Assembly (NCBI GenBank): GCA_037501455.1
Contig: CM074858.1
Location: 13,442,501-13,506,500, forward strand
DNA: 64,000 bases
From: Lantana camara
Lineage: Eukaryota > Streptophyta > Magnoliopsida > Lamiales > Verbenaceae
Reading direction: 5' to 3'
Each line of letters opens with the position of its first letter. Position 1 is the first letter of the stretch. The notes below the pieces were generated by a model. It was not told where the DNA came from, did no database searches, and worked only from the letters and a program-made list of their open reading frames with translations. The translations under genes were made by a program, and so were the position numbers. Below, one piece after another: positions 1 through 11,784 of this stretch.

Positions 1-1400
1 TATCTTCCCTAACCAATTCACAAACCCTAGAGACACTCGACAGGATTTAATGAATTCGCAGCATTAAGAACCATAAAAACACCAACCCTAATTAATCAAG
101 TCGTGACACACGCAAGATTTAAATTAGATTATCAAATCCCTTAGTGAACGAGGAATGTTATCGCTAAGACCCTGTCACTAATTTACCACCAATTATCAAT
201 CAACTTTACTACACTTCAAGCATCATGAATGGCTATATGCAATTAAATCTACTTAGATGATCGGGCCCTACCACTAAATAAATCAATCACAATATACACG
301 AAACACGGAGATAAGATAAATGCCTAAATAAACATGAATTGAATAAAGCGTTTAGGTCTCACAATAATAAAAAACGAATCTTAATCCCTAGCTAGATAAT
401 TAAAGGTTTAGCTACTAAAATCCATGAAAACAATAACGGAGGAATTCTTTAACATAAAATAAACTAAAAACGAAGGGAAAGAAATAAACTAAAACGAAGA
501 ACTCGTGACGAAGTCCTGCTCTCGATGTTGCTTGCTTCAAGCTCTCGAACTGCTGCTCCCAGAATATTACGTGACCTCCCCTAAACTGCTGCCGCCAAAT
601 ATATAATAAAACTCACGCCCCAAGTCTCTCGGACTCCTCATGCGGACAAACTTGAACAAAAATAGGATTACAATTCTTGCACTCCAAGAGTTAACATAAC
701 TGGGCCATTCTAATTAATTCCCAATGATCTCTTCGCGCAGCCCACAAGTCCAAAGCTTCCGAATCCATTCGCAAAAAAGGACTCCAATTTTGCACTCCAA
801 TAATCAAAACAAATTGGGCTTAATTAAATATTCCCAAGACGTGCCAACCCAAATTAATTGCAAACAAACTTCAAGCCATACACCGCATTGGCTAATCCAC
901 GGCCCATAAATACATCCACAACATGCGGCCCCCACATTAACATAACTCCACTCCATAAATTAATTGCCAAAGCCCATGATTTAAGCACGTACGGCCCATA
1001 TCAAATCCAAAAGATGCATCCCAAATCAATCCAATTCTTATGTAGCAACAGACTCAATTCCAGTTTCCCCAACATTCTGCCCGTATGCTCCGGTTTGGGT
1101 CTAAAAACGACCAAATTTGCCCCAATTTTGCCTCCAAGCCTCAATTCTATAAAATAAACAACCAAGCATCAATTCTTTATAAATAATATCAAATCAAGTA
1201 TAATTCGGGGCCTAACTTAATCATAAAGATGATTAATTAACGAGTTATCAAATAATTAATGAAACATAACATATTACAACATAGTAACATATTAGGATCA
1301 CAATCGGGGTGGGAATTAATGAGAAAAACGAAATAAAAGCACAAAATAGGGCTTCGAGTGAAAAGGGGCCAAAGCTAACAGATTTCCGAAACGGACAAGC
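1..1400. other. Unassigned, probably retrotransposon-derived DNA
   Basis: No gene is recognised here. The stretch is AT-rich with scattered C-rich words, and its open frames lack codon structure or any recognisable domain. It runs without a visible boundary into the LTR-type sequence that follows, so it may be part of the same element, whose left end would lie at or outside the window edge. This assignment is inferred from position only. Confidence 0.3.
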
Positions 1401-3029
1401 TGTACGAAAACAGGAATATCTTGAGTTTCAGGAATGGGAATTGAGTTTTGTTTCTTGGAAATGAAACTAGACACATATATCTATAAAATGGTAGGTGGCT
1501 CGAATCATGGTTCAAAGCGAGCCGAAAATGGCGTAGGTTTGAAGTTGAACGAGTGCAGACTCTCGGCGAAGTGGCGACACCAAATTAAAATGATTATATC
1601 TCACAATCTAGAACGGATTTTGGGGTGATTCCAATTGGATATTGTTCTAGACTCAATAAGGTTAGACATATCCAAACATCAGCTCAAACGGAGTTCGTAT
1701 GAAGGGGTAACCGGCCGGGTAAATCACAAGACAAAAGTTACCCGCCCGGGTAAAACAGTCTAGAAAGTTTCTGCATAAAGGGGTACCCACCCGGGGAGTT
1801 TTCTTCACAAAATCTACCCGCCCGGGTAGAGGCTTACAGCCGGAAAAAGAGCAAGAACAGGGCTATTACGAGATGGAGGAAGAAGGGAAACCAAAGCAGC
1901 ACATGTAGACATGAAATGGAGCATAAAACATGAGCAAATTCTTCACACAAAAGCACATAACAACCGGAAATGAAAGGGGATGAAAAGGATCAACATGTAT
2001 GCATCTTAAACTTCAAGAAATGTAAGGTTAAATCATGGAAACTCATATAATACTCATCTACCATGAAATTTAAGCTCATATACCCAATAATGAAGTTCAA
2101 GTGATCAAAAATCATACATCAACTCAAGCTATAACCCAAAGATGGCAAGAGATCTCATATATATACACATAACCCTTACTATTCACTCCATACATCATAT
2201 CTCAATCAATAATGGTTCAAATTCAGAAATTCTTGAAGTAATAAGACTACAAAAGGATATAGATATCAATCATACACTTACCCCTTGAAGATGATGGAGA
2301 AACAAGGAGATTGGAGCTCAAAATCTCAACTTGGTGAATAGTGACGGGATTTTCTTGGTTTCTCTCCAAAGCTGCTGAAAATCTCCTTCTTGGCTTATGT
2401 GGGACGAAATGAAAGAGATAGGGATGGTATAGCATTAAGTTGGGGTCATGTGGGTCCAAGTTTGGGGGTAATTGGTCAAGAATTGAGGGACTTATGTGCA
2501 AATTAGTGAAAGATGGTCATATGAGCGGGAATCAGTTTTCCGGGCCAAATTCGGAGTATCAAACGGGCTTAGAAAAATGGGAGGCTACATTCCTTAGCTT
2601 GCAAACCTCGTTACGAGTCCAGCGCCACTTCCGGAATTCGAATCCGAATTCCCGAGCTCAAGTTATAAATTCCGGAACACAAGGCGCGCTAAAACTAGTT
2701 AGGCCCTCGAGTCCCCAAAACAAATAAAATGGTGCGTTACCATTTCAAACAAGTCCGAAAATGTAAAACGATCACAAAAACAAATCCATAACTCATAAAT
2801 CTCCAACATATCAGAAAAACACAAAATTCACGAAATTAGCACACTCGGGAATTAAATCCAAAATAGGAAAATTAAATACAAAAGTTAAAACGTGAAAATT
2901 GAACAATTAGAGCATATATAAATCACTTAAACAATTAACTCAACGCATAAATTAAATCAAAAGAAGAAATAAAACGTAGAAAAAACCTCTCGTGACGTCA
3001 TACCTGGCTTATCGGAGAGATGGGGTGTC
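1400..3029 (+). repeat. LTR-type fragment A with iterated CCCGGG-centred palindromes
   Basis: A stretch near 1434-1550 would encode MGIEFC-like residues. It is repeated in inverted orientation at 3413-3628, which shows that two members of one family lie head to head. Between 1705 and 1815 there are four imperfect palindromes of the type TTACCCGCCCGGGTAAA. Right after the last one comes a conserved tail resembling GAGCAAGAACAGGG, also present after the palindromes at 36290 and, inverted, at 3340. The fragment ends near the TGTCACA at 3023. Family assignment to a gypsy-like LTR is inferred from the solo LTR at 34611-37179, which shares this layout. Confidence 0.5.
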
Positions 3030-3760
3030 ACATCTTGTGTGACATGGAAGTAGGGTTCATGAATTATGTAATGAATTCTTGCAATATTTGGAGTTAGAAG
3101 CATGTTAGGATCATGAGAATTGGAAGTTGCATGGATATATTGAAGTTCATGAAGATTGGAAGCAAATGTATAAATATGGGGTTTTAATCATGAAATCTTG
3201 ATGCCTTGATGTGTATTTCTTGGTTGTTTGAGTGAATAAGTGTAGTATAATGTATATTTGATGTGTTTTGATATTTGTTATGAAGTGATCATGCATTTGT
3301 TGATGTTTTGGTGATTTTTGGCATGAAAATGCCCTGTTTTTCCCCCTGTTTTCTGCTGCTGCGTATATGGTCGCGCCCGCGACCTGTTTATGTGTAAAAA
3401 TGGTCGCGGCCGCTACCCCATTGTGGCCAACTTTCGACTTTTGGAAAAATTACATGAAAAATCCGGAAAAACACTTGGTCGCGCCCGCAATCCCACCAGA
3501 ATCTGCATTTTGTCCAAATTCGGACCTACGCCATTTTCACCTCGCTTTGAACTAGAAAACGTGTCATATACCGTTGGAAAGGTCTTTGTGTCTAGTTTCA
3601 CACCCAACAAACAAAACTCAATTCCCACTTCTAGAATTAAAGATATTTCAGTTTTCCCTCAGTATGTACGTTTCCTAAAATTGTCCATTTTTACCAAACT
3701 TCACCAAAACCTCTCTTATCGCATCCTTTTAACTCTCTTAGCTCCCATATGTGAATTATA
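3030..3760 (-). repeat. LTR-type fragment B, inverted, with GGTCGCG-type palindromes
   Basis: This is the reverse-oriented relative of fragment A. The minus strand holds the MGIEFC-like stretch at 3413-3628, and three copies of a different palindromic word of the type GGTCGCGCCCGCGACC lie at 3369-3490. The conserved tail (CAGCAGCAGAAAACAGGG on the minus strand) follows. The right boundary lies before 3785, where sequence shared with the RPW8-like loci begins. There is no coding capacity beyond short spurious frames. Confidence 0.5.
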
Positions 3761-3784
3761 TGATATATATATATCAATTTACAT

Positions 3785-4300
3785 GAACTCGACTACTTGA
3801 GCTACTTCGTAACATGATCAAGAGATAATAACACTATGCTTTTCACTTATGAAGATTAGACTACAAATTCCCTATGGTGGCAGGTTGGTAACCTGGATTG
3901 ATATTTGTCTACTTATTGAACAATCAGAAACCACTCGACATCTAGAAACTACAACTGATCTTAAATTTTCAAACTACGCTGTTTATTTACTCCAATATTG
4001 CAAATTTTTCTAACAAGATTTAAGCCTTAGACGTCCGAACCCATCGCGGAACATATAGATAATCAAAAAGGAACTGAACTGGAAATAAAGCGCACTCAAC
4101 TAAACTAACCATTACTCTCTACTCATAAAAACGTAGTAACTACTAACTAATACATAAAGTCCAGCAATCCTAATGAAACAAAACTCGATATCGCTAATAT
4201 ACATACAACACGTGTTGTATACAAGTTTAAGTACATGGAGTTTAAAATAGTTAAATAAAAGCCTGAACAGAACTCCATAATAATCTTCAAAAAGGAAACC
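3785..4300 (-). repeat. 3' flank of an RPW8-like gene, shared with other copies
   Basis: The segment containing GAACTCGACTACTTGAGC, then a GATTAGACTACAA block and TACTTATTGAACAATCA, is repeated with modest divergence at about 49490-49690 and 52070-52250, and inverted at 47800-48010. In each case it lies downstream of an RPW8-like reading frame. It is therefore part of a duplicated gene unit, not independent DNA. Its left end is cut off by LTR-type fragment B. Confidence 0.7.
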
Positions 4301-4302
4301 TT

Positions 4303-4851
4303 TTATTTGTCCATTTTCGTGGTAATTTCTCCACAACCGGCGTTTCCACCATCCTCAGATCCAGCAACACTGTTTGAGAAACTGTTAGAACAACATCGAA
4401 CAATCTGACTTCCACTGAGCAGTGAGGTTAACTCATTGATTTTGTCCTCCAAGTTACTCACCACAACTGAAATCCTTTTGCTCTCCCAAAAATGAAGGGC
4501 AGCCACGTCCAGCTGAAAAAAATTAACGAGTGAAGATTCCAAGTTGCTTAATTTGATGGAGTAGTACCACCTCTTGAAAGCATTCCACCTTTTCACCTTG
4601 GCGCATTTCCTGATTATCTTTTCGCCCTCCAGTAATCGATGGGCAAAGATATGTGCTTCGAGTTGGGTGCGGTTTAAGATTGTGTTGAAGATGTAGACGT
4701 CGTCAATGGCGAGCTTAATTAGGCAGAGCTTCGACTTTAAGCGGTTAAAGTCCTCGCTGAAGAGGGCTATTCTGGGGGTGGTTTCCAAAGCTGATTTCAA
4801 GAGAACATCAAACGCCATTCCCAGAGCAGCTCCTTCCACCAAGCCTCCCAT
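4303..4851 (-). CDS. RPW8-domain protein, copy 1
   Basis: The frame gives 182 residues from the ATG at 4851. An in-frame ATG at 4863 would add four, but the lower start matches the MG(G/S)L start of the copy at 52477. The N-terminus is hydrophobic (GAALGMAFDVLLKS), as in the signal-anchor-like start of RPW8 proteins. The core has the RPW8-type pattern RLLEGEKIIRKCAKVKRW, then YSIKLSNLESSL, FFQLDVAALHFWESKR and a heptad-like tail SNLEDKINELTSLL. Family members act in plant immunity, some at the membrane around fungal haustoria. That role is family knowledge, not shown here. The single-exon frame is intact and ends in MDK. No NB-ARC or LRR follows, so this is a stand-alone RPW8 type. Related copies lie at 49909-50447 and 52477-53040. 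Confidence 0.72.
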   Translation of the reverse strand: MGGLVEGAALGMAFDVLLKSALETTPRIALFSEDFNRLKSKLCLIKLAIDDVYIFNTILNRTQLEAHIFAHRLLEGEKIIRKCAKVKRWNAFKRWYYSIKLSNLESSLVNFFQLDVAALHFWESKRISVVVSNLEDKINELTSLLSGSQIVRCCSNSFSNSVAGSEDGGNAGCGEITTKMDK

Positions 4852-4974
4852 TTGTGAACACAAGTTAACAGGAAAATGGCGGATTCCCTGTTTTTATAGA
4901 CGCAATATTTAAAATCTATGATGAGATTATTGTGATTGTGGGAGTGAGGCCTCTTGTTCTTTGCATATAACGAC

Positions 4975-5250
4975 CAAGGGAAAAAGAGAATAAATAGAAA
5001 TGAAAGGGATTAGAACAATGACTCTAATTTCTAATCCTATTTTAGGGACTAGAATAATAATTCTAAAAGGGATTGTTCTAATTCTGTTTCATGAATAGGG
5101 ATTAGAATAATGAGTCTAACAGTCCCTTTATCTCTATTTATACAAGTAGGGATTAGAATAAATAGAAACGATGAAAGCAATCCCCTTTCCTTTCTATTTA
5201 TACATGAAATAGGGGTAATTCTAATCCCTCCAACAATTCGTTTCATTTTT
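4975..5250. repeat. Short repeat block built from TCTAATCCC/GGGATTAGA words
   Basis: Words such as AGGGATTAGAA and its complement TTCTAATCCC recur about six times in both orientations, together with several TCTATTTATAC or AATAAATAGAAA words. This gives the region strong fold-back potential. It lies directly upstream of RPW8-like copy 1 and looks like a MITE or its remnant. No clean terminal repeat with target duplication was found. Confidence 0.45.
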
Positions 5251-5367
5251 ATTTGGGTTAAACATTTTTTGGACCCTAATATTTGAATGGATCTCTTTTC
5301 AAATCACTTCTGCTAGCTATTAAAATTTTAAAATAATAAGAACAACAAGGTAATTATCTATTGAGCC

Positions 5368-6297
5368 TAGCATGCAGACGAAACGAGCCAACTCGCAAGC
5401 ATGGTGAGCTGGCTCGAAGAAAGCTCGCGCTTGGATTCAGTTCCTCCGACCCGAGCCATGATTCGGTTTGTGCAGCCTACGAGTCAAGCCCGAGCCCTGT
5501 GTTTCACAGCTCTTGGCTGGCGAGCCAAGCTAAAATTAAAAAATTATTATATATATATATATATTTTTGGTTACATATAATATATTATATATCAATATAT
5601 ATATAACATATTATATGTACATAATATATTATATGTAACCAAATAAAAAATATATATATTATATGTATATAATATACTATATATCAATATATATATATAC
5701 ATATATAACATTACACCATGTGAGGTGCCTACAAACTGAGATAAGTCACTGTTGTCGACGGTGGCCTGGATATATATTACACATATATATATATATATAT
5801 ATAATTACAGAATGTAAAAGAAGAAGACCTAGGCAAAATTCATTCCCCAAATTTCACTTTCCGGCGCCCAAGAGTCCAACCACTCTGCTGTCTCTGCACA
5901 CCACCTCGCCACCTACCGTCGGTTGCCGCCGCCCGAGAGCCATATCAGCCGCACAAAGCCACCGCCTCTCCACCTCCCGCCACCACCTGGGCTCCTGGAC
6001 ACAACCGCCCACCACCTGTGCCAGCTCTCGCCTTTCAGGCCCGCGCCACCACATCGTCCTCCAGATCTCGCCGTACAGCCACGTTTTCCGTTTCTCCCTT
6101 TTCTTTTTCTAAATTTTAATTTTATTTTCCCTTTTCTCCCTCTTTTTGACAATAAGTAAATTTGTAATTGGAATTTGGGAGTGATTATAGATTTTGCAAG
6201 TTATAAAAGATTGGAATTTGGAAGCGCAGTCTGTAAATGTAAATTTTGGATTGGGGAAAAATGAAGGGTTTGGTTCGCGAGCCGAGCCCGAGCCAGA
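5368..6297. mobile_element. hAT-like non-autonomous element, right end missing
   Basis: This is homologous along its length to 43431-44410. Both start with a TAGxATGCA...GAAACGAGCC terminus, carry GAGCC/GGCTC-rich subterminal words, have an AT dinucleotide run, then a C-rich stretch (CCACCGCCTCTCCACCTCCC) and a common 3' part. The other copy ends in GGCTCGTTTACATGCCTA, the inverted repeat of its start. Here the homology stops near 6297, just after GAGCCAGAAA, so the right terminus is deleted. Pro-rich open frames in the C-rich part are not supported as genes. Confidence 0.6.
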
Positions 6298-6299
6298 AA

Positions 6300-7753
6300 G
6301 TAGTTTTTGCTGTAATTATGGCTGCACTTTTATTTATTTTTTATTGTTGATGCATGTGAGTGATACACACTCGACACATAGTTTATGCTATGGCCGATAC
6401 ATTATTTTCCCTCGAACTGCAGTTTTCTGTTAGATTTAATTGATACATGTTTATGAGAAGTTTGTAAAGTGTGCTAGATGATACTTTTTGACGTGTATTA
6501 TGTGGTTTGCTTGATTTCTACTTTATATCCTCAATGCACGCGACTTTTGATTGGGTGTTAAAATTTCTCATTTTTCTGGCTGAGTGTCTTCTGAACCTAG
6601 TTTTAGGCTACCAAATTTAATTTTCCCTAAATAAAATGTTTCAGGAAACTGTATTTATTCAGCGGAAAATGGTGAAGTCCTACCCTGATTTTTCATTCTT
6701 CTTTAGGTTTACCTCTACGACAGTTTATCTGATTATTCTATCTTTGACTTTGCCAATAAATGTTTTCTTTGATTTTACATTTCCGTACATGAACACTATG
6801 TTATTGTTTTTCCCGATTTTAATATCTAATATTGTGAATCCGAGCAATTGATATTTTCTTCCATTGTTACATGTAGTTTAATTTGCTGGTGGAGGTCAGT
6901 TAGTGTGTAAGAAATATTTAATTCTTTTGCTGTTTACCGAGCCTTGGTGGAATCTAATAGATTCATTTTTTTTTCCTTCTCATTTTCCTTTTGGGCAGTT
7001 AAAAACCATTCTCAAAGAGTTATATCAAATGTCCCAAGTATTCTTAAATTTCTTGGTGGAACTTTTGCTCTCGATTTTCTTTCCTCTTCCGTTTCTGAAT
7101 GGATAACCTTATACAGAAAGGTGATAACACATGCAGTTATATGTGTGTCCCTGTCCCACCAAAAAAAAGTTATATGTGTGTCCCTGTGATTGGTTTAGCT
7201 ACTTTAGAAATAATTTTGACTGGATTTTGTGATATAATATCTGGTCATTCTAATCCATTAATCCCTCAATATTTTTCATCTCTTACATAGTTTTACACAA
7301 TGGCCTTTTTCTTTATATATTTATATATGTAATTGCACTGACATACTCTCAGACAAAATGGCCTTTTTCTTTATATATTTATATATGTAATTGCACTGAC
7401 ATACTCTCAGCTTTGGCCTTATTACAGAAACTAACAAATAATTGCCTGTGGCTTGAGAAATTACGAAAACTATCCCACCATGTTCGAAGGTTTGACCGGA
7501 CGCATGCTATTATGTCCTGAATTTATATTTTAACAAAAAGTGTCAAGAGCAAAAGAGGGTATTCATGAAAAATTATACATGAAATCATCAAAATGGATGG
7601 ATCCATACAAATGCAAATTCTATCCAAGTTTCTGTAATTTGTCAAACCTCATGAAAAGTTTGTGTAATTAAGCCAAATGTCAGGGTATGTCAGTAATTCC
7701 TCCATATATTTAGCTTACACATGTATTCTCATTAATGAAGATTATTTTTGCAG
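6300..7753. other. Presumed intron or upstream DNA of the DnaJ-type gene
   Basis: No exon could be assigned. The sequence is T-rich, as expected for plant introns, and ends in a good acceptor (TTTTTGCAG) at 7753. It holds a 54-bp direct duplication (7299-7352 and 7357-7410), separated by 4 bp. Confidence 0.4.
7299..7410. repeat. 54-bp tandem duplication
   Basis: Positions 7299-7352 and 7357-7410 read the same, beginning AATGGCCTTTTTC and ending ACATACTCTCAG. The near-absence of divergence suggests a recent local duplication. Confidence 0.9.
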
Positions 7754-8049
7754 AAAAAATATGGAAGGCCATGTTGGACTTGTAAAGCAATAGGGCACTA
7801 CATGTGTAAGCTATGCAAAGGGAATGGTACAATAAGGTGGTCCCCACTTTACGATCCCGTATATATAAATCCTTGTGTTTGCCCAACATGTGATGGATTC
7901 AAGTGAGTAATTTCTGCATGGAAATTTGTTAATCCATTACAGTTAATTCTTTTGACTAATGTAAAAGAGATTGAAAGGTGTGAGTCTTGTATCCTTCTTG
8001 TTGTAGGGTTCAACGCTGCCTTAACTGCTTGGGATTTGGCTCTGTTTGA
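7754..8049 (+). CDS. DnaJ-type cysteine-rich zinc-finger protein, last two exons
   Basis: Exon 7754-7902 follows acceptor TTTTTGCAG and ends at donor AA/GTGAGT. Exon 8007-8049 follows TTGTAG and ends in TGA. Spliced in phase, they encode a C-terminus with four CxxC pairs: CWTC, CKLCKGNG, CPTCDG and CLNCLGFG. This is the pattern of plastid DnaJ-related zinc-finger proteins (BSD2/LQY1-like cysteine-rich domains without a J domain), which act as chaperone or thiol factors. The reading PLYDPVYINPCVCPTCDG resembles the small plant 'chaperone DnaJ-related' proteins. The 5' exons, including any transit peptide, were not found between the truncated hAT element and 7753. The gene may be 5'-truncated, or its first exon may be too short to recognise. 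Confidence 0.7.
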
Positions 8050-8137
8050 TTCTCAGGAAGTAAGTTCAAAGACTTTCATGTCTTTTGGAAAGTTAAAATA
8101 TAGTTGACTGTTTTTATTTGTTCAACTTCCAATTTAT

Positions 8138-8208
8138 GGAAAGTTTGTAAATGCTTAGCAAGATGATTATCAAATTGGAAAGTTTGTAAATGCTTAGCAA
8201 GATGATTA
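8138..8208. repeat. 32-bp direct duplication downstream of the DnaJ-type gene
   Basis: GGAAAGTTTGTAAATGCTTA followed by GCAAGATGATTA occurs at 8138-8169 and again at 8177-8208. It is a short local duplication with no coding sense. Confidence 0.85.
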
Positions 8209-8830
8209 CCTTAGATAATGAAGCCCAACTAAATGTTCTCGTTCCAGTTAACCGCTTCTGTTGGTGGTATTAAACCAATTCTATAATCATGGATAGCTTG
8301 TGAATGTGCATTAATTGGCAAACGAGGAGCTGTTAGTGTTGCCATAAGTATTTTTTCAGCTATCAAACTACTAAAATACAAGTATTTTGCGGACATGAAA
8401 TATTAAAGCATAACGTAGTTTAAATACCATTCTGATGGATGACATTATTGTTAAGACAAGTCAATTGATGTTCCATTCCTTTGTTTACCATCTTGCAGGA
8501 CAACAACCCACTTATACTTGAGACATGGGTAGATTTTCATGTGACGGGAATCAAACTTCTCCGCCATGAAAAATGATTCTTGACAGATTCTAAGGAGATT
8601 AAAGTGAGGGTTGGGATTCTAGAGCCAATTCCTTGACAGTTTTGGCAGATGGTAGAACATTTGAGAAGTCTATATAGCCTTTCCGGCACTATAACCTGAA
8701 GTCGAAAACTCCACAGATAAAGTGGGGCGTGGGACAGATTTTTATTTGGATAAAGTATTATAGAAGTTGACGAGGGTGGAAAATCTAGTGTCGTGGGGAA
8801 AATAGGGTCACAGTAATTGCTGATCTCTAA

Positions 8831-8973
8831 TGCACGGACACTTCTAAAAACATCATTTTGTCGTGTCGTGTCGTATCCGACACACGTGTCCGACACTTCT
8901 CACGTGGAAAATTCACAAAAAAATCTGTGTCGTCTTATCCGTATCCGTGTCGTGTCGTGTCCGTATCCGTGCA
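8831..8973. mobile_element. Small MITE rich in GTGTCGTGTCC / CGGACAC words
   Basis: The segment starts TGCACGGACAC and ends GTATCCGTGCA, an imperfect terminal inverted repeat. The interior is made of repeated TCGTGTCGTGTC and CGGACACGTGTCCGACA-like words. There is no coding capacity and no target duplication could be confirmed. Confidence 0.55.
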
Positions 8974-9797
8974 ACATAGTTGCTGATTTTCTTTGGTACA
9001 ATAAGTTTCAAGGAAGTTGAAAGGTTTTAGACTTTTAGGGTAGTGTGATTTGCTGATATGTTTGGGGGGCATTTATTTTTTGTCATGTCTCATGATGTGA
9101 AAACGCATCTGTCGTGCGTTTTCTTTTCTGTCTTTGTCCATAGTTAAACCTTTGACACGTTTAGTTCACTTTTGATTCTTCTTGTGAGAGATAATGGTTC
9201 AATTCCAAAAAAGCCCCTCTGCAGAAGGGACATCCTTTCCAAGCAAAATAAGAGTGGTAGCCTTAGCAAAAATCATTCCTAATTTCAGAAATATTGTGCA
9301 AATACCATATTAAATGGTTATATTACAGTAGTACATGTCCAGAGGAAGCCAACAAGATCTTTACTATCTAAGATAGATGGCAGAGGAGCACTAATTTTGA
9401 TTGTGAACATATGAAAATGGGGCACAAAGTACTATGAGCTAACTACGCTCCAAGTAAATTGACCTTAATTATATTAAAGAATATCATCTGCTCCAACTGA
9501 TTGAGGAAACCAATTTGAAAATTGAAATACATCTGGAGAGTTCCAGCCGAAAGCAATTACATCGCGAAAGGCTAAGATAAAATTCTTCTCTTCTGCTTAG
9601 AGTCCATGCGCGACTCTTTGCATCTTTCTGTGAGGTTATATGAAACAAAAATCCAATCAGTTATTTTGTTCTGACATCTGAAACAAAAACCCAACAGCTA
9701 TTTTGTTCCCGGTTAATTTGGAACAAGTGTAATAAGATATCCTCACATAATGCACGGATCAAATGCAATCCAGATCAAAACATCATAGTGTGATAGA
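8974..9797. other. No gene recognised
   Basis: Intergenic DNA between two MITEs. No domain, splice-consistent exon or repeat boundary was found. Confidence 0.4.
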
Positions 9798-10542
9798 AAA
9801 GGCTGTAAATGGATATCCGAAAATTCGATATCCGTCCACATTCGAATTCGTTTAAAAAGGATATTATCCGTATTCGTTCAAAGAGGATATTATCCGTATC
9901 CGATTATAGACATCCGAATTATAAACGGATAAGGATATGGTAATCACACATCCGATCTGTTTAACATCCGATCCGTTTATATGTCCGTTAAATATATCCG
10001 TTATCCGTAATCCGCATTTGATAACATATATATCTATACATATTTTTTATACCTTGATGAAACATATATTAATATATGCATTATATAATTATTTGAGAAT
10101 TATAAAAAATATAATAGTAATAAACATATATCATATCATTTATAATAATAAACTTCATTCATAACAGTGAACATGTATTATAAACTTCATTAGTTTGCAT
10201 AAACTTAATAGATTTATAATTAATTATATTAATATTTGTATGTATTTAATATTTAATTGTATTATGAAATTTTAATCTATTGTTTTTATTAGAAAATGTA
10301 TTTAAAACAGGTAAACGGATTCAAATTCGGATATCGGATTCGAATATCAGATAATTCACTAATCGGATATCCTCATGGATACAGATAATCCGATATTCGG
10401 ATAATATCCGTCGAATTCGGATAATGATAGCATTTTCATTATCCGTCGGATAATGGATACAGATTCGGATAACGGATATGCTAATTCGATTCGAATTCGG
10501 ATACTGCACATCCGTTCCCTTTATTATCCGTTCACACCCCTA
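9798..10542. mobile_element. hAT-type MITE with perfect 8-bp target duplication
   Basis: The element starts AAAGGCTGTAAATGGATA and ends with the complement of TAGGGGTGTGAACGGATA. It is flanked by GTGATAGA at 9790-9797 and 10543-10550, the 8-bp duplication expected for hAT. Subterminal regions at both ends are packed with ATCCG/CGGAT words, while the centre is very AT-rich. No transposase is present, so it is non-autonomous. Confidence 0.85.
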
Positions 10543-10550
10543 GTGATAGA

Positions 10551-11232
10551 TGTCAAGAGTGGTGCTGCAAGTCATCATCCATATGCCACAAGAAATAAAA
10601 TCACATTAGCACAACACTCAAAACCCGGTTGAAATGCATGCAAGCTAACAATGAGGGTTGATCTCTTGAATCATTTGTTAACAACCAGAACTTTTTTGGT
10701 GATGACCAATAATACTTAGAAACATGGCTACTTGCTCACGGACTGATACACCCTTTATGGATCTCAAGTCATTGTGTTCTTAGAACATACATAGCTTTCT
10801 TAAGACCAAGTCGTAAAATGTCTATGCGACCTTGCTTGTCTGACAAGATCAACCCTTCCAAATGATTCATTCTTTCGGGAACTCTAGACAACAGACTGTA
10901 ATACCTTCTCTTGGCCACGGTTTTGTCTAAGACTAATAATGCCAGAACGCAAGACGAACAAAACAAGTAACAAGTCTCAATCAATTATATGCGCAACAAC
11001 ACTCAATCAATTTTTTAGGACCGAATCTTGCTCCGCGTGATCTACGAAGAACCCTAGGATCGAATCTTTCCCCCCAAATTATATGGGTAACCACACTCAA
11101 TCAATTTCGCAGGTTAAAAAGTACCGGAATGAATCGAAAATGGATCTCCAATTTATATGCTCACATTGTGGCAACCTATCTCTTCTGGAACTTGATTATA
11201 TGATCATATGCAGTCACCTTTACAAATATCTC
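10551..11232. other. No gene recognised
   Basis: A 71-codon frame on the minus strand (10769-10984) has a plausible composition but no recognised domain or splice context. It is not called as a gene. Confidence 0.35.
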
Positions 11233-11784
11233 TGTAGCAGTCGATACATCAGGATGCTACATCCCCCGCACTATATATAGTTCAGTCCACATACGAAATA
11301 GATAATCCGTACATAGACCAAACGTATAGCGAACGGGAGACAACAATAAAAAAAAAACAATTCTAGCTAGGCGGGACTAACCCCCAAACCAAGTACATCA
11401 ATGCAAAATAGCTCAAGCGAAAGCATAGTTACTATCATCGATCAAGAACTAATTACAACAAAAGTATATATGACCCACACGGTTTGCAATAACTAGCAAT
11501 ATTTACAATCTCCAACAGTAGCATAAGAAAGTCATAAGTATTAAGTATGCATCAATAATATGACCATGGTCTATGCTAGAGACGAATTAAAGACTCTAAT
11601 TCCCGCCTAGCACGCACCTGCAAAAGACTGAAAGGTGGAGGCGTCAGTATATGGAAGACTAAGTGAGGAGTATAATAAATATAATCGCAATTATCATACA
11701 AGTCATAACCTCGGGTAAAGTTTTTATAAGTAAAGCAATATAAGTTCAATAATAAAATAAAACATCTCCCGAGATTACAACTAT
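11233..11784 (+). repeat. Left part of an LTR split by a CACTA element
   Basis: It starts TGTAGCAGTCGATAC and then follows the solo LTR at 34611 base for base in several blocks (CCCCCGCACTATA, ACGAAAxxGxTAATCCGTACAT, TATAGCGAACGGG, CTAGCTAGGCGGGACTA). It resumes at 18270 after the CACTA insertion. This is a second, older member of the 34611-37179 LTR family. Confidence 0.7.

Noticed and set aside
5663..6159. Pro/His-rich open frames in the C-rich part of the hAT-like element
   Set aside because: Low-complexity composition, several overlapping frames and no conservation of frame between the two element copies.
10769..10984. 71-codon minus-strand frame near 10.8 kb
   Set aside because: No recognisable domain, no conserved copy in the window and no splice or promoter context.
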